DNA from: Selenomonas sp. AE3005
Lineage (GTDB): Bacteria > Bacillota > Negativicutes > Selenomonadales > Selenomonadaceae
Direction of reading: 5' to 3'
DNA: 6,840 nucleotides
NCBI RefSeq assembly: GCF_905233635.1
Contig: NZ_CAJODG010000078.1
Coordinates: forward strand, 1 to 6,840
How positions within the stretch are numbered: position 1 is the first letter of the stretch; each line of letters starts with the position of its first letter. The translations under genes were made by a program, and so were the position numbers. Below are positions 1-5,907 of the stretch, one piece after another. The notes below the pieces were generated by a model that searched no databases, was not told the DNA's origin, and saw nothing but the letters and a program-made list of their open reading frames with translations.

Positions 1-618
1 CAGTTTAAATGCATTCGGTGCCCCATAACTTACGGCCAGGGAGTGCAGGCCCTGACTTTTGTCAAATTCTTCATCCTGCGCACCGTACATGGCATCAAAG
101 CCACCAATCCACAACGCCACCGCCATGCACAGGAGCACCATCGGCGTTGTGACCTCGCCGCTGACCCCCACCCAGCCGCCGGCAGGAGCCATGGCAATGG
201 CCAGCCCCAGGAAGAGATGGCACCAGCCCGTGAAGCGCTTGGTGAAGGGATAAATCAAAAAGGGCAGTGCCGCAAGGGGCAGCAGGTAAATACAAATGGG
301 CTGCAGCTGCATTACCGAGAGCACCATCAGGAGCAGGCAAATGACAATGAAGACCTTGGCCTCCGTCCTGCTGATTCGGCCGCTGACCATGGCCCGGTAG
401 CTCATGCGTGGCTGCAATTTGTCATACTTCAAGTCTGCCAGATTATCGAGCGCCATTGCCGCCGCCCGTCCTGTAGTGATGGCCAAAGCAATAAAGATAA
501 GGTCATGGATGGCCGGTGAGCCATTGGCCGCCAGTACCGCCCCCATAAAGGCGAACGGCAGGTCAAAAATCGTATGGTGCAAAGCCACATTGTTTATATG
601 TGCTTTAATATCTATCAA
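1..618 (-). CDS. ubiA: UbiA-family polyprenyltransferase (menaquinone pathway), 3' end cut by window edge
   Basis: This integral membrane enzyme transfers a polyprenyl chain to an aromatic acid; in this setting it is probably the MqnP-type enzyme of the futalosine menaquinone pathway, with 4-hydroxybenzoate prenyltransferase as the alternative. The first 206 codons are present, and family members usually run to about 280-300. The first Asp-rich motif is D58-N59-x-x-D62-x-x-x-D66 after GRAAAMAL, followed by the family's PR...SGRIS stretch (70-83). The second is D175-(6 residues)-D182-x-x-x-D186 followed by GLHS. Both motifs bind the Mg-diphosphate of the prenyl donor. Hydrophobic spans cover roughly 16-30, 37-58, 87-104, 107-124, 134-150 and 158-174. 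I chose the TTG at 618-616: it has AAGGAG at 635-630 (spacing 11), and it places HTIFDLPFAF near the N-terminus as expected. An in-frame GTG at 639 is the alternative. It is the last gene of the tatA-tatC-ubiD operon in view. Family is certain; substrate is inferred. Confidence 0.9.
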   Translation of the reverse strand, partial: MIDIKAHINNVALHHTIFDLPFAFMGAVLAANGSPAIHDLIFIALAITTGRAAAMALDNLADLKYDKLQPRMSYRAMVSGRISRTEAKVFIVICLLLMVLSVMQLQPICIYLLPLAALPFLIYPFTKRFTGWCHLFLGLAIAMAPAGGWVGVSGEVTTPMVLLCMAVALWIGGFDAMYGAQDEEFDKSQGLHSLAVSYGAPNAFKL

Positions 619-698
619 TCCAGACCAAGCTCCTTCCACTTGGCGTCAACCCGGGCCTTGATTTCCTCGCTCATGCTGATTTCCTCCGGCCATTCACG
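615..698 (-). other. Out-of-frame C-terminal remnant of ubiD; also a 19-codon minicistron (674-615)
   Basis: Read from 698 downward in this frame the DNA encodes REWPEEIS and then MSEEIKARVDAKWKELGLD before a TGA at 617-615. This matches the usual end of UbiD-family proteins, where a conserved GSKMG-(I/L)-D-A-T...KWP...REW segment leads into a final helix ending in a xxWxxLGL-like pattern (E. coli UbiD has the equivalent REW...IDAIWDEL). The upstream ubiD frame reads GSKMGID correctly, then diverges and stops at 673-671. Within the remnant an ATG at 674-672 overlaps that stop as ATGA, with GGAGG at 687-683 at good spacing, so a 19-residue peptide could be made by re-initiation. Its TGA overlaps the TTG start of the next gene as TTGA. 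I read this as the displaced C-terminus of ubiD, whether by real mutation or sequence error, and not as an independent gene. Confidence 0.7.
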
Positions 699-2044
699 GG
701 ATCAATGCCCATTTTGGAACCCCACTTGGCCATCGGTGAAGAGTGGTCAAGCACATCAAGCGGCCCTTCCACGATTTCCAAATCGTGCTTGGCGTCGATG
801 TTGTTGTAAACGCGCCACCAGACTTCCTTCAAATCCTGGACGTTGACATGGGCGTCCACCACGATAATCATCTTGACATTCATCATCTGCCCCATGCCCC
901 AGAGTGCATGCATGACCTTGCGCGCCTGCATGGGATACTGTTTCTTGATGGACACGATACAGCAGTCATGGAATACGCCTTCCAGCGGCATATTTATGTC
1001 GATGATTTCCGGCTGCATCTGCTGCAGGATAGGCAGGAAAATGCGTTCCGTAGCCTTGGCCAGATAGCAGTCCTCCATGGGGGGCTTGCCCACCACCGTG
1101 GAGAAGTAAATCGGGTCCTTGCGATGGGTAATCGCCGTGATATGGAACACCGGATAGTCATCAGCCAGGGAATAATACCCCGTATGGTCGCCAAAGGGGC
1201 CTTCCCGGCGCTTTTCATCGGTCAGCACATAGCCTTCCAAAATGATTTCCGCCGTCGCCGGCACCTCGATATCCACCGTCTTGCACTTAACCATTTCCAC
1301 AGACTTATGGCGCAGGAAACCGGCGAACACCATTTCATCAATATCACGCGGCAGCGGTGCCGTGGCCGCATAGGTCAGCACCGGGTCCGTCCCGATAGCC
1401 ACAGCCGCCTCGATTCTGTCACCGCCCTTAGCCTTCATATCACGGAAGTTTTCCGCGCCGTTCTTATGGATATGCCAGTGCATGCCCGTAGTACGGCTGT
1501 CATACTTCTGCAGGCGGTACATGCCCACATTGCGCTTGCCGGTTGCCGGGTTCTTGGTAAACACCAGCGGCAAGGTCACGAACGGACCGCCATCATCGGG
1601 CCAGCACTTCAGGATAGGAATATCATCGAGGCTGGGATTTTCCGTTTCCACGACTTCCTGACAGGGGGCATTCTTCACGTATTTAGGGAAGTTGACCGCC
1701 CTCTTAATCATGGGAATCATGGTAACAACACTCATTTTATTCTGCAGGGACACATAGGGAAGTTTGAGCATTTCCCGCAGCTCGTCGCCCACATCGTCGA
1801 GCTTTTCGACGCCTAAGGCCATCGCCATACGTTCATAGTTGCCAAAGGCGTTCATGAGCACCGGCATTTTCGAGCCCTTGACGTTTTCAAACAGCAGGGC
1901 GACGTTTTTATCCCCTTCCATCTTGGAAACGCGGTCAGTAATCTCTGTGATTTCCAGTTCCGGATCGACCTCGGTCTTAATGCGCTTTAACAGTCCCTTG
2001 GCCTCCAAATCGGCCATGAACTCACGCAAATCCTTATAAGCCAA
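671..2044 (-). CDS. ubiD: UbiD-family prenylated-FMN decarboxylase (menaquinone pathway), apparent 3' frameshift
   Basis: This cytosolic decarboxylase acts on the prenylated aromatic acid made by the UbiA-family enzyme; it is probably MqnL-type in the futalosine menaquinone pathway, or otherwise UbiD sensu stricto. The cofactor is prenylated FMN, made by a UbiX partner not seen here. By family alignment from memory, metal and cofactor ligands are N172, H193 (in WHIH) and E237, and the catalytic Arg-acid-acid set is R177 (NVGMYR), E281 and D286 (REGPFGDHTGYY). The TTG start at 2044 is supported by AAGGAGG at 2058-2052, spacing 7, which overlaps the tatC stop. The product is 457 residues. Its last nine residues, PVNGRRKSA, do not resemble the family end; the expected ending lies in another frame just downstream, with about 10 residues (A-T-x-KWP...) missing at the junction near 700. 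The catalytic core is intact, and the lost part is a C-terminal tail involved in subunit packing in known structures. Confidence 0.9.
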   Translation of the reverse strand: MAYKDLREFMADLEAKGLLKRIKTEVDPELEITEITDRVSKMEGDKNVALLFENVKGSKMPVLMNAFGNYERMAMALGVEKLDDVGDELREMLKLPYVSLQNKMSVVTMIPMIKRAVNFPKYVKNAPCQEVVETENPSLDDIPILKCWPDDGGPFVTLPLVFTKNPATGKRNVGMYRLQKYDSRTTGMHWHIHKNGAENFRDMKAKGGDRIEAAVAIGTDPVLTYAATAPLPRDIDEMVFAGFLRHKSVEMVKCKTVDIEVPATAEIILEGYVLTDEKRREGPFGDHTGYYSLADDYPVFHITAITHRKDPIYFSTVVGKPPMEDCYLAKATERIFLPILQQMQPEIIDINMPLEGVFHDCCIVSIKKQYPMQARKVMHALWGMGQMMNVKMIIVVDAHVNVQDLKEVWWRVYNNIDAKHDLEIVEGPLDVLDHSSPMAKWGSKMGIDPVNGRRKSA

Positions 2045-2056
2045 GCAAATGCCTCC

Positions 2057-2830
2057 TTATCTGCGTAATATATAACGAACTATAATATACCCTACTTCAT
2101 AGAGCACGATAATCGGCAGGGCTATCATGGACTGGGTGAACACGTCCGGCGTCGGCGTGATAAGTGCCCCAATAACAAAGGACAGGAAAATGATAATCCG
2201 CTGATACTTCTTTAAAAAAGCCGACGTGATAAGCCCCATCTTGCCTAAAATCGTGATGACCAAAGGCAATTCAAAGATAAAGCCAAAGGGCATGACAAAC
2301 ATAATGACAAAGTCAAAGTATTTGTCCACCGAAAGCAAAGCCTCCAGTTCCGTATTGCCAAAGCCTAAAAAGAATTTAATGCCGGCCGGCAGTACGAGGA
2401 AGAAGGAAAAAGCCAGTCCACAGAAAAAAAGAACGACTGATGTCGGCACCACGATACCGAGCACCATGCGTTCCCGGGCAGTCAGCGCTGGCAGGAAAAA
2501 CCGCCAGACCTGCCAAAAAATAACAGGCAGGGCCAGGAGGAATCCGGCTACACAGGCTACTTTTAAGTAAGTAAAGAAAGCCTCGGCTGGCTGCATATAG
2601 TAAAGTTTGCCTGCCGGCAGGGTGATGTAGTGCATGATATCCTGAATGAAATAATAGCCAACCACACTGCCCAGCGCCGTGGCCACCAGACATTTTATCA
2701 GGCGGCTGCGCAGCTCGGTCAGATGGGCAATCAGGGACATGCTGCCATCGTCAGGCACCACTTCTGCATCAGCAGGGGCACCTATCTGCTTAGGTGCCTC
2801 GATTTCTTCGTATTTTTGTTCTTCTGCCAT
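2057..2830 (-). CDS. tatC: Sec-independent (twin-arginine) translocase subunit TatC
   Basis: TatC is the multi-span membrane core of the Tat translocon and the main receptor for twin-arginine signal peptides. The 257-residue product has a ~30-residue acidic cytoplasmic N-tail, then the family hallmark HLTELRSRL (about 36-44), the AFFTYLK...ALPVIFWQVWRF stretch (about 84-112), the conserved Glu in FELP (about 187), and the late ALITPTPDVFTQ motif (about 222-233). Six membrane spans can be traced. Start choice is uncertain: the ATG at 2830 has GGTGG five bases upstream, while a GTG at 2839, four bases after the tatA stop, would add three residues but has no visible binding site. It sits directly behind tatA and 12 bases ahead of ubiD, so the four genes should form one transcript. 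Nothing is missing or broken. Confidence 0.95.
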   Translation of the reverse strand: MAEEQKYEEIEAPKQIGAPADAEVVPDDGSMSLIAHLTELRSRLIKCLVATALGSVVGYYFIQDIMHYITLPAGKLYYMQPAEAFFTYLKVACVAGFLLALPVIFWQVWRFFLPALTARERMVLGIVVPTSVVLFFCGLAFSFFLVLPAGIKFFLGFGNTELEALLSVDKYFDFVIMFVMPFGFIFELPLVITILGKMGLITSAFLKKYQRIIIFLSFVIGALITPTPDVFTQSMIALPIIVLYEVGYIIVRYILRR

Positions 2831-2843
2831 CTCCGCCACCGGC

Positions 2844-3059
2844 TTACTGCTTTTCTTCAGTCTTGGACGGCAGTTCCTTGGGCTGCTCCGTTACGTTCAG
2901 CATCTGCTGTTCGTCCGTTTTCTTGGATTCTTCCGTAACGCCGGATTTAAATTCCTTAATGCCCTTGCCTAATGCCTTGCCGATTTCCGGCAGTTTGCTT
3001 GGGCCAAATACAATCAGAGCAACCAGTACTAAAGCACCTGCGGTATATGGACTAATCAT
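2844..3059 (-). CDS. tatA: Twin-arginine translocase pore subunit TatA
   Basis: TatA oligomerises at the TatC receptor complex to let folded proteins cross the inner membrane. The 71-residue product has the family layout: a short N-terminal membrane span (about 3-18), the hinge FGPSKLPE (18-25), an amphipathic helix (IGKALGKGIKEFKSG, about 26-40) and a charged, disordered Lys/Glu-rich tail. The ATG at 3059-3057 is preceded by AGGAGG with spacing of about seven bases. A near-consensus promoter lies 40 bases further upstream, so this is the first gene of the tatA-tatC-ubiD-ubiA operon. A second TatA/TatB-family gene lies about 0.6 kb upstream in a separate transcription unit. This one resembles ordinary TatA in its compact tail. 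Confidence 0.95.
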   Translation of the reverse strand: MISPYTAGALVLVALIVFGPSKLPEIGKALGKGIKEFKSGVTEESKKTDEQQMLNVTEQPKELPSKTEEKQ

Positions 3060-3099
3060 GATAATTCCTCCTAAACGTAAATCTCATCTTTACCTAACC

Positions 3100-3128
3100 A
3101 TTATAGCGAAAAAAAATAAAAATCTCAA
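3100..3128 (-). promoter_or_regulatory. Sigma70-type promoter of the tatA-tatC-ubiD-ubiA operon
   Basis: The -35 box is TTGAGA (3128-3123) and the -10 box is a perfect TATAAT (3105-3100), with exactly 17 bases between them. The spacer is a T-rich tract. Transcription would start near 3093, leaving a leader of about 35 bases before the AGGAGG of tatA. This is a sequence match only; the fit to consensus is strong. Confidence 0.85.
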
Positions 3129-3165
3129 TGTTGCAATCTCTAAAGACACGATAGGATTTTATTAT

Positions 3166-3213
3166 AATTGCAGTTTGATGATTGCCGATGTCAATACGTT
3201 CTTAATCCTATCC
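3166..3213 (-). repeat. Conserved upstream block, copy 1 (ahead of the tatA promoter)
   Basis: On the minus strand this block contains TTAAGAACG-Y-ATTGA and then ATC-R-TCAAACTGCAATT. The same two pieces occur in the same order and orientation at 6656-6618, ahead of the permease promoter. Copy 1 has about nine extra bases between the pieces. It lies 38-85 bases upstream of the tatA -35 box. It could be a regulator site, an UP-like region, or the edge of a dispersed repeat. Confidence 0.6.
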
Positions 3214-3279
3214 GTTACAGCTCAGCTTGGCGGAGGTGGGAATATCTGTATTAAACCGCTGGGTTTCGGCGGTAAGCAG

Positions 3280-3301
3280 ACAATTACATCGATGTACTTG
3301 T
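3280..3301. promoter_or_regulatory. 22-base inverted repeat, possible operator
   Basis: The sequence ACAA-T-TACATCGATGTA-C-TTGT is a dyad in which 10 of 11 symmetric positions are complementary, centred between 3290 and 3291; the central 12 bases are a perfect palindrome. A 7-bp hairpin (ACCGCTG/CGGCGGT, 3255-3273) lies just to its left. It sits about 150 bases upstream of the tatA -35 box, which is far for a simple repressor site, so it may belong to the neighbouring repeat. I do not recognise the half-site. Confidence 0.35.
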
Positions 3302-3339
3302 TACGAGAAGGGACGAGTTCGTGACAAATGTATAATCCT

Positions 3340-3555
3340 CTGCTTGGGGCGAACGGGGAGTGGTTTTTCTGTCTGGAGCGACTGCCTGAGCGACAGCGAA
3401 GGCCGGCACGCCGTAGGAATCAGCTAAGTAAGTACGCTGAAAGGAGCGCCGTTGGCCTGCCCGGCGCAGGTAACTGGACAGCTGAAATTATCAGGGCGGG
3501 TCGTTTAGCGGAAACAGAAAAATTACTCCCCGTTCACACCGTGCAGCGCATGAAC
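3340..3555 (+). repeat. Dispersed hairpin-ended repeat, copy 1 (unknown family)
   Basis: Positions 3354-3555 align in inverted orientation with 6840-6658, including a 39-base stretch identical in both copies (3433-3471 and 6780-6742). The element has its own inverted ends: 3351-3372 and 3514-3535 pair over 22 positions, 20 of them Watson-Crick and two G-T. A partly paired outer stem extends to 3340-3343/3543-3546. Inside is a hairpin GCGCCG...CGGCGC (around 3446-3467). There is no transposase or plausible coding frame; one-base indels between the copies argue against coding. The G-T pairs would be wobble pairs in a plus-strand transcript, and a TATAAT at 3331-3336 sits just outside the left end, so a structured RNA is possible. 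A MITE-like or REP-like element is equally likely. Confidence 0.75.
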
Positions 3556-3588
3556 GGTATAAATTTCAGCGAGGACTAACAAATATAA

Positions 3589-3633
3589 AGAACAAAATCC
3601 CCTGCCAAATTCATAGCAAGGGATGTATTTTTT
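3589..3633 (-). terminator. Hairpin terminator after the TatA/TatB-family gene
   Basis: The arms 3624-3616 and 3605-3597 form a 9-bp stem on the minus strand (ATCCCTTGC with GCAGGGGAT, one G-U pair) around a 10-base loop, followed by a T-rich run (TTTTGTTCTTT). It begins 12 bases after the stop codon. On the plus strand the same hairpin has one C-A mismatch but is followed by GTATTTTTT, so it may act in both directions and could end any plus-strand transcript of the repeat. Confidence 0.7.
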
Positions 3634-3635
3634 AC

Positions 3636-4037
3636 TTACACGTTTTTATTCTGCGCCTGCTGCTCAGCTATCTGCTGGCGCACGGATTCCTGCGTGGGCG
3701 GTTCGTAAGCCGGTGCCTTGGGGGCAGGAGCTGCCTCCGGGGTGATGTTGGGCGTTGCAGCCGCCTCAGCCTGCTGTTCCATGGCTGCATGATTTTCTGC
3801 TCCCTGCGCCGGTGCCGGTGCGGGCTGAGCTGCTGGCTGTTGCTGCTGTACCGTAGCCGGCTGTGCCGGGGTATCCATAGGCGTATTGATTGCCTGCGTG
3901 AAGGCACTCGTGGCTTTTTTAAACTCCCGTACCCCCTTGCCCAATGTCCGGGCCATTTCCGGCAGTTTCCCCGGGCCAAACACTATCAGGCCTACAATCA
4001 GTATTAAAATAAATTCCGGTGCTCCTATGCCAAACAT
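3636..4037 (-). CDS. tatA/tatB: Twin-arginine translocase TatA/TatB-family subunit with long Pro/Ala/Gln tail
   Basis: This small single-span Tat component is anchored in the inner membrane with a cytoplasmic tail. The N-terminus MFGIGAPEF, the membrane span to about residue 20, the hinge FGPGKLPE (20-27) and the amphipathic helix (MARTLGKGVREFKKA) are typical of the family. It carries Glu at position 8, as TatB does, but its hinge reads as TatA and some Gram-positive TatA proteins also have Glu there, so the subtype is unresolved. Residues from about 52 to 133 form a low-complexity, probably disordered tail rich in Pro, Ala and Gln, much longer than in the other TatA here. The length of 133 residues is nearer TatB. 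The ATG at 4037 has AGGAG seven bases upstream. The gene follows the polyprenyl synthase by 19 bases, so they are co-transcribed, and a terminator follows. Confidence 0.9.
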   Translation of the reverse strand: MFGIGAPEFILILIVGLIVFGPGKLPEMARTLGKGVREFKKATSAFTQAINTPMDTPAQPATVQQQQPAAQPAPAPAQGAENHAAMEQQAEAAATPNITPEAAPAPKAPAYEPPTQESVRQQIAEQQAQNKNV

Positions 4038-4056
4038 AGTGAAACTCCTCTCCTAC

Positions 4057-5037
4057 TCAAAAATCACGGTCGCCGATAAAATCTGCCACCATAACGAAAG
4101 CCTCCCTGATTTCTGCCGGCAGGCCCTCCGGCAGAACATTACGCGCCCTGTCCAGATATTCGTCAGCCTTGGCCATGGCCATATCCACGCCATCGGTAGC
4201 ACGTACGATTTCCAGCGCCCTTTCCACCATCGCGTCCGTCATCTCCGGATTGGTGACAATTTCTTCGAGCTCAGCACCAGCCGGGCTTACCTGCAGGGCG
4301 TGAATGACCGGCAGGGTTACAATGCCCTGACGGATATCGTTGCCGGCCGGCTTGCCAATCTGCTCGGACGTCTGCATGATATCCAGCACATCATCGGTAA
4401 TCTGAAAGGCCATACCGATACAATGACCATACTCAGCCAGCTTGGCGGCGTCGTCTTTAGCCATACCGCCAACCAACGCCCCCAGTTCACAACAGATTTC
4501 CAGAAAATCCGCCGTCTTTTTCTGAATGCGGCTGTAGTAATTATCTAAATCCTTGACGGCCTGATACACCGTATGGTCCTGAATTATTTCCCCCACGCTG
4601 AGGTTGCAGACAAGTTCAGCCAGACGCTTGGAAACATAATCACCATAGCCGCCGGCTGCTACCAGCGAAAAGGCCCGGGCGAAGATGTAATCGCCGCTTA
4701 AGATAGCCACCTGATTATCCCATTTGGCATTGGCCGTGGGCTCTCCCCGTCTGGTATCCGCGTCATCGATGACGTCATCATGCACGAGCGAGGCCGTGTG
4801 TATAAGTTCCAACGCCTCAGCCAGCGGCAGTACCTTGTCCAGGGAAAAAACATTTCCGCCATGAGCAGCCAGCAGGCACAGCGCCGGACGAATTCTTTTG
4901 CCTCCGGCGGTGACCAGATGAGTGCCGACTTCATTTACCAGCTCCACCGGTGAGGAAACAGCCTCAATCAAGCCCTCGTTAAGCACTTCCAAATCTTGCT
5001 TTATAACATCAAACATTCGGTTTGACAAATCAATCAC
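4057..5037 (-). CDS. hepT: Long-chain trans-polyprenyl diphosphate synthase (quinone side chain)
   Basis: This soluble prenyltransferase extends farnesyl or geranylgeranyl diphosphate with isopentenyl diphosphate to build the menaquinone tail. Visible motifs in the 326-residue product are GGKRIRP (45-51), the first Asp-rich motif HDDVIDDADTRRG (D87, D88, D91), and K229-P-A-G-N-D-I-R-Q-G-I-V-TLP. The second Asp-rich motif is ITDDVLDI (D215, D216, D219). The fifth residue before the first motif is Ala82; a small residue there permits long chains in this family, so hepta- to nonaprenyl is likely but not fixed, and the symbol is by analogy. The GTG start at 5037 has no clear binding site. A TTG at 5028 has AGGTG six bases upstream and would shorten the protein by three residues. 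It has its own promoter, and its pathway partners lie in the next operon. Confidence 0.92.
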   Translation of the reverse strand: MIDLSNRMFDVIKQDLEVLNEGLIEAVSSPVELVNEVGTHLVTAGGKRIRPALCLLAAHGGNVFSLDKVLPLAEALELIHTASLVHDDVIDDADTRRGEPTANAKWDNQVAILSGDYIFARAFSLVAAGGYGDYVSKRLAELVCNLSVGEIIQDHTVYQAVKDLDNYYSRIQKKTADFLEICCELGALVGGMAKDDAAKLAEYGHCIGMAFQITDDVLDIMQTSEQIGKPAGNDIRQGIVTLPVIHALQVSPAGAELEEIVTNPEMTDAMVERALEIVRATDGVDMAMAKADEYLDRARNVLPEGLPAEIREAFVMVADFIGDRDF

Positions 5038-5075
5038 CTACAAAATATAGTCTTTCGTATCACACGCATTTTATT

Positions 5076-5104
5076 ATTGTACTATATTTTTTCGCATTTG
5101 TCAT
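5076..5104 (-). promoter_or_regulatory. Sigma70-type promoter of the polyprenyl synthase-tat unit
   Basis: ATGACA (5104-5099) and TACAAT (5081-5076) are separated by 17 bases, each one mismatch from consensus. The surroundings are very AT-rich, with an A-run and TATAG in the spacer. The start site would fall near 5069, giving a leader of about 30 bases. I see no terminator between the ATPase stop at 5131 and this promoter, so read-through from the transporter genes is possible. Confidence 0.7.
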
Positions 5105-5130
5105 TGTATATTAATAATGAATTGCGACTA

Positions 5131-5907
5131 TTACAACATGTTCTGCAGAAACGCTTTCGTGCGTTCTTCCTGAGGGGCAGCAAAGAAAGCCTCTGGCTCA
5201 TTCTGCTCCACAATGTTGCCATCAGCCATGAATATTACCTGACTGGCCGCCTCGCGGGCAAAGGCCATCTCATGCGTTACGACCACCATGGTCATGTGTT
5301 CTGCCGCCAGTTCTCGCATGGTCTTTAACACTTCGCCGGTCAGCTCCGGGTCAAGGGCGGACGTCGGTTCATCAAAGAGCATGATATCCGGTTTCATACA
5401 CAGGGCCCGGGCAATGGCCACGCGCTGCTGCTGTCCGCCGGAAAGCTGCGAAGGATAGTAATCGGCCCGGTCGGAAAGCCCCACCTTGGCCAGCAGTTCC
5501 CGGGCGTAAGGTTCCACTTCACTGCGCTTTAAGCCCTTCACCTGCATGGGCGCCTCCAGCAGATTTTCCAGTACCGTCATATGCGGAAAGAGATTAAACT
5601 GCTGAAACACCATGCCCGTAGAGGCCAGAATTTCCCGTTCCTCACGGCCGGCAGCATACACAGCCTCACCGTCCTTGGTCTGCACGAGATAGCGTCCCTT
5701 GATGGCGATATCGCCCTTATCGATGGTTTCCAGTTTATTTATGCAGCGCAGCAGGGTACTCTTGCCCGAGCCGGAGGGGCCGATGATGGCCAGCACTTCG
5801 CCGCGGCGCACTTCAATGTCAATCCCCTTCAATACTGCGAGATTTTCATATGATTTATGGATACCCGTCATCTTCAACATGACTTCAGCCTGCTCAGTAT
5901 TTGCCAT
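5131..5907 (-). CDS. glnQ: Polar amino acid ABC transporter ATP-binding protein (GlnQ/HisP type)
   Basis: This cytoplasmic ATPase powers uptake of a polar amino acid or related compound through the permease encoded just upstream. All ATPase motifs are intact in the 258-residue product: Walker A GPSGSGKST (43-51), Q-loop FQQFNLFPHMT (101-111), signature LSGGQQQR (155-162), Walker B IMLFDE then PTSALD (175-186), and switch His212. The QFNLFPH and PTSALDPE strings are characteristic of the amino acid subfamily. The ATG at 5907 has GGAGG six bases upstream and overlaps the permease 3' end by 14 bases, which implies translational coupling. Length is normal. The substrate cannot be told from the sequence. 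The downstream gene starts 93 bases away with its own promoter. Confidence 0.95.
   Translation of the reverse strand: MANTEQAEVMLKMTGIHKSYENLAVLKGIDIEVRRGEVLAIIGPSGSGKSTLLRCINKLETIDKGDIAIKGRYLVQTKDGEAVYAAGREEREILASTGMVFQQFNLFPHMTVLENLLEAPMQVKGLKRSEVEPYARELLAKVGLSDRADYYPSQLSGGQQQRVAIARALCMKPDIMLFDEPTSALDPELTGEVLKTMRELAAEHMTMVVVTHEMAFAREAASQVIFMADGNIVEQNEPEAFFAAPQEERTKAFLQNML

Noticed and set aside
743..1816. Long plus-strand open frame of 357 codons opposite ubiD
   Set aside because: It is antisense to a clear UbiD-family gene, is rich in His/Arg in a pattern expected from the reverse frame, and matches no family.
3161..3194. TTGACA (3194-3189) and TATAAT (3166-3161) on the minus strand, as a second tatA promoter
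   Set aside because: The spacer is 22 bases, too long for a sigma70 promoter; the pair at 3128-3100 is much better.
3433..3471. CRISPR repeat unit
   Set aside because: Only two copies exist, in opposite orientation and over 3 kb apart, with no regular spacing.
3227..3579. Two overlapping plus-strand frames (66 and 83 codons) in the intergenic gap
   Set aside because: They lie largely within the hairpin-ended repeat, lack ribosome binding sites, and the second copy has frame-breaking indels, so coding is not conserved.
3060..3635. Riboswitch, T-box, tmRNA, SRP RNA or 6S RNA in the long gap
   Set aside because: None of the conserved core strings of these RNAs that I know could be found; only generic hairpins are seen.
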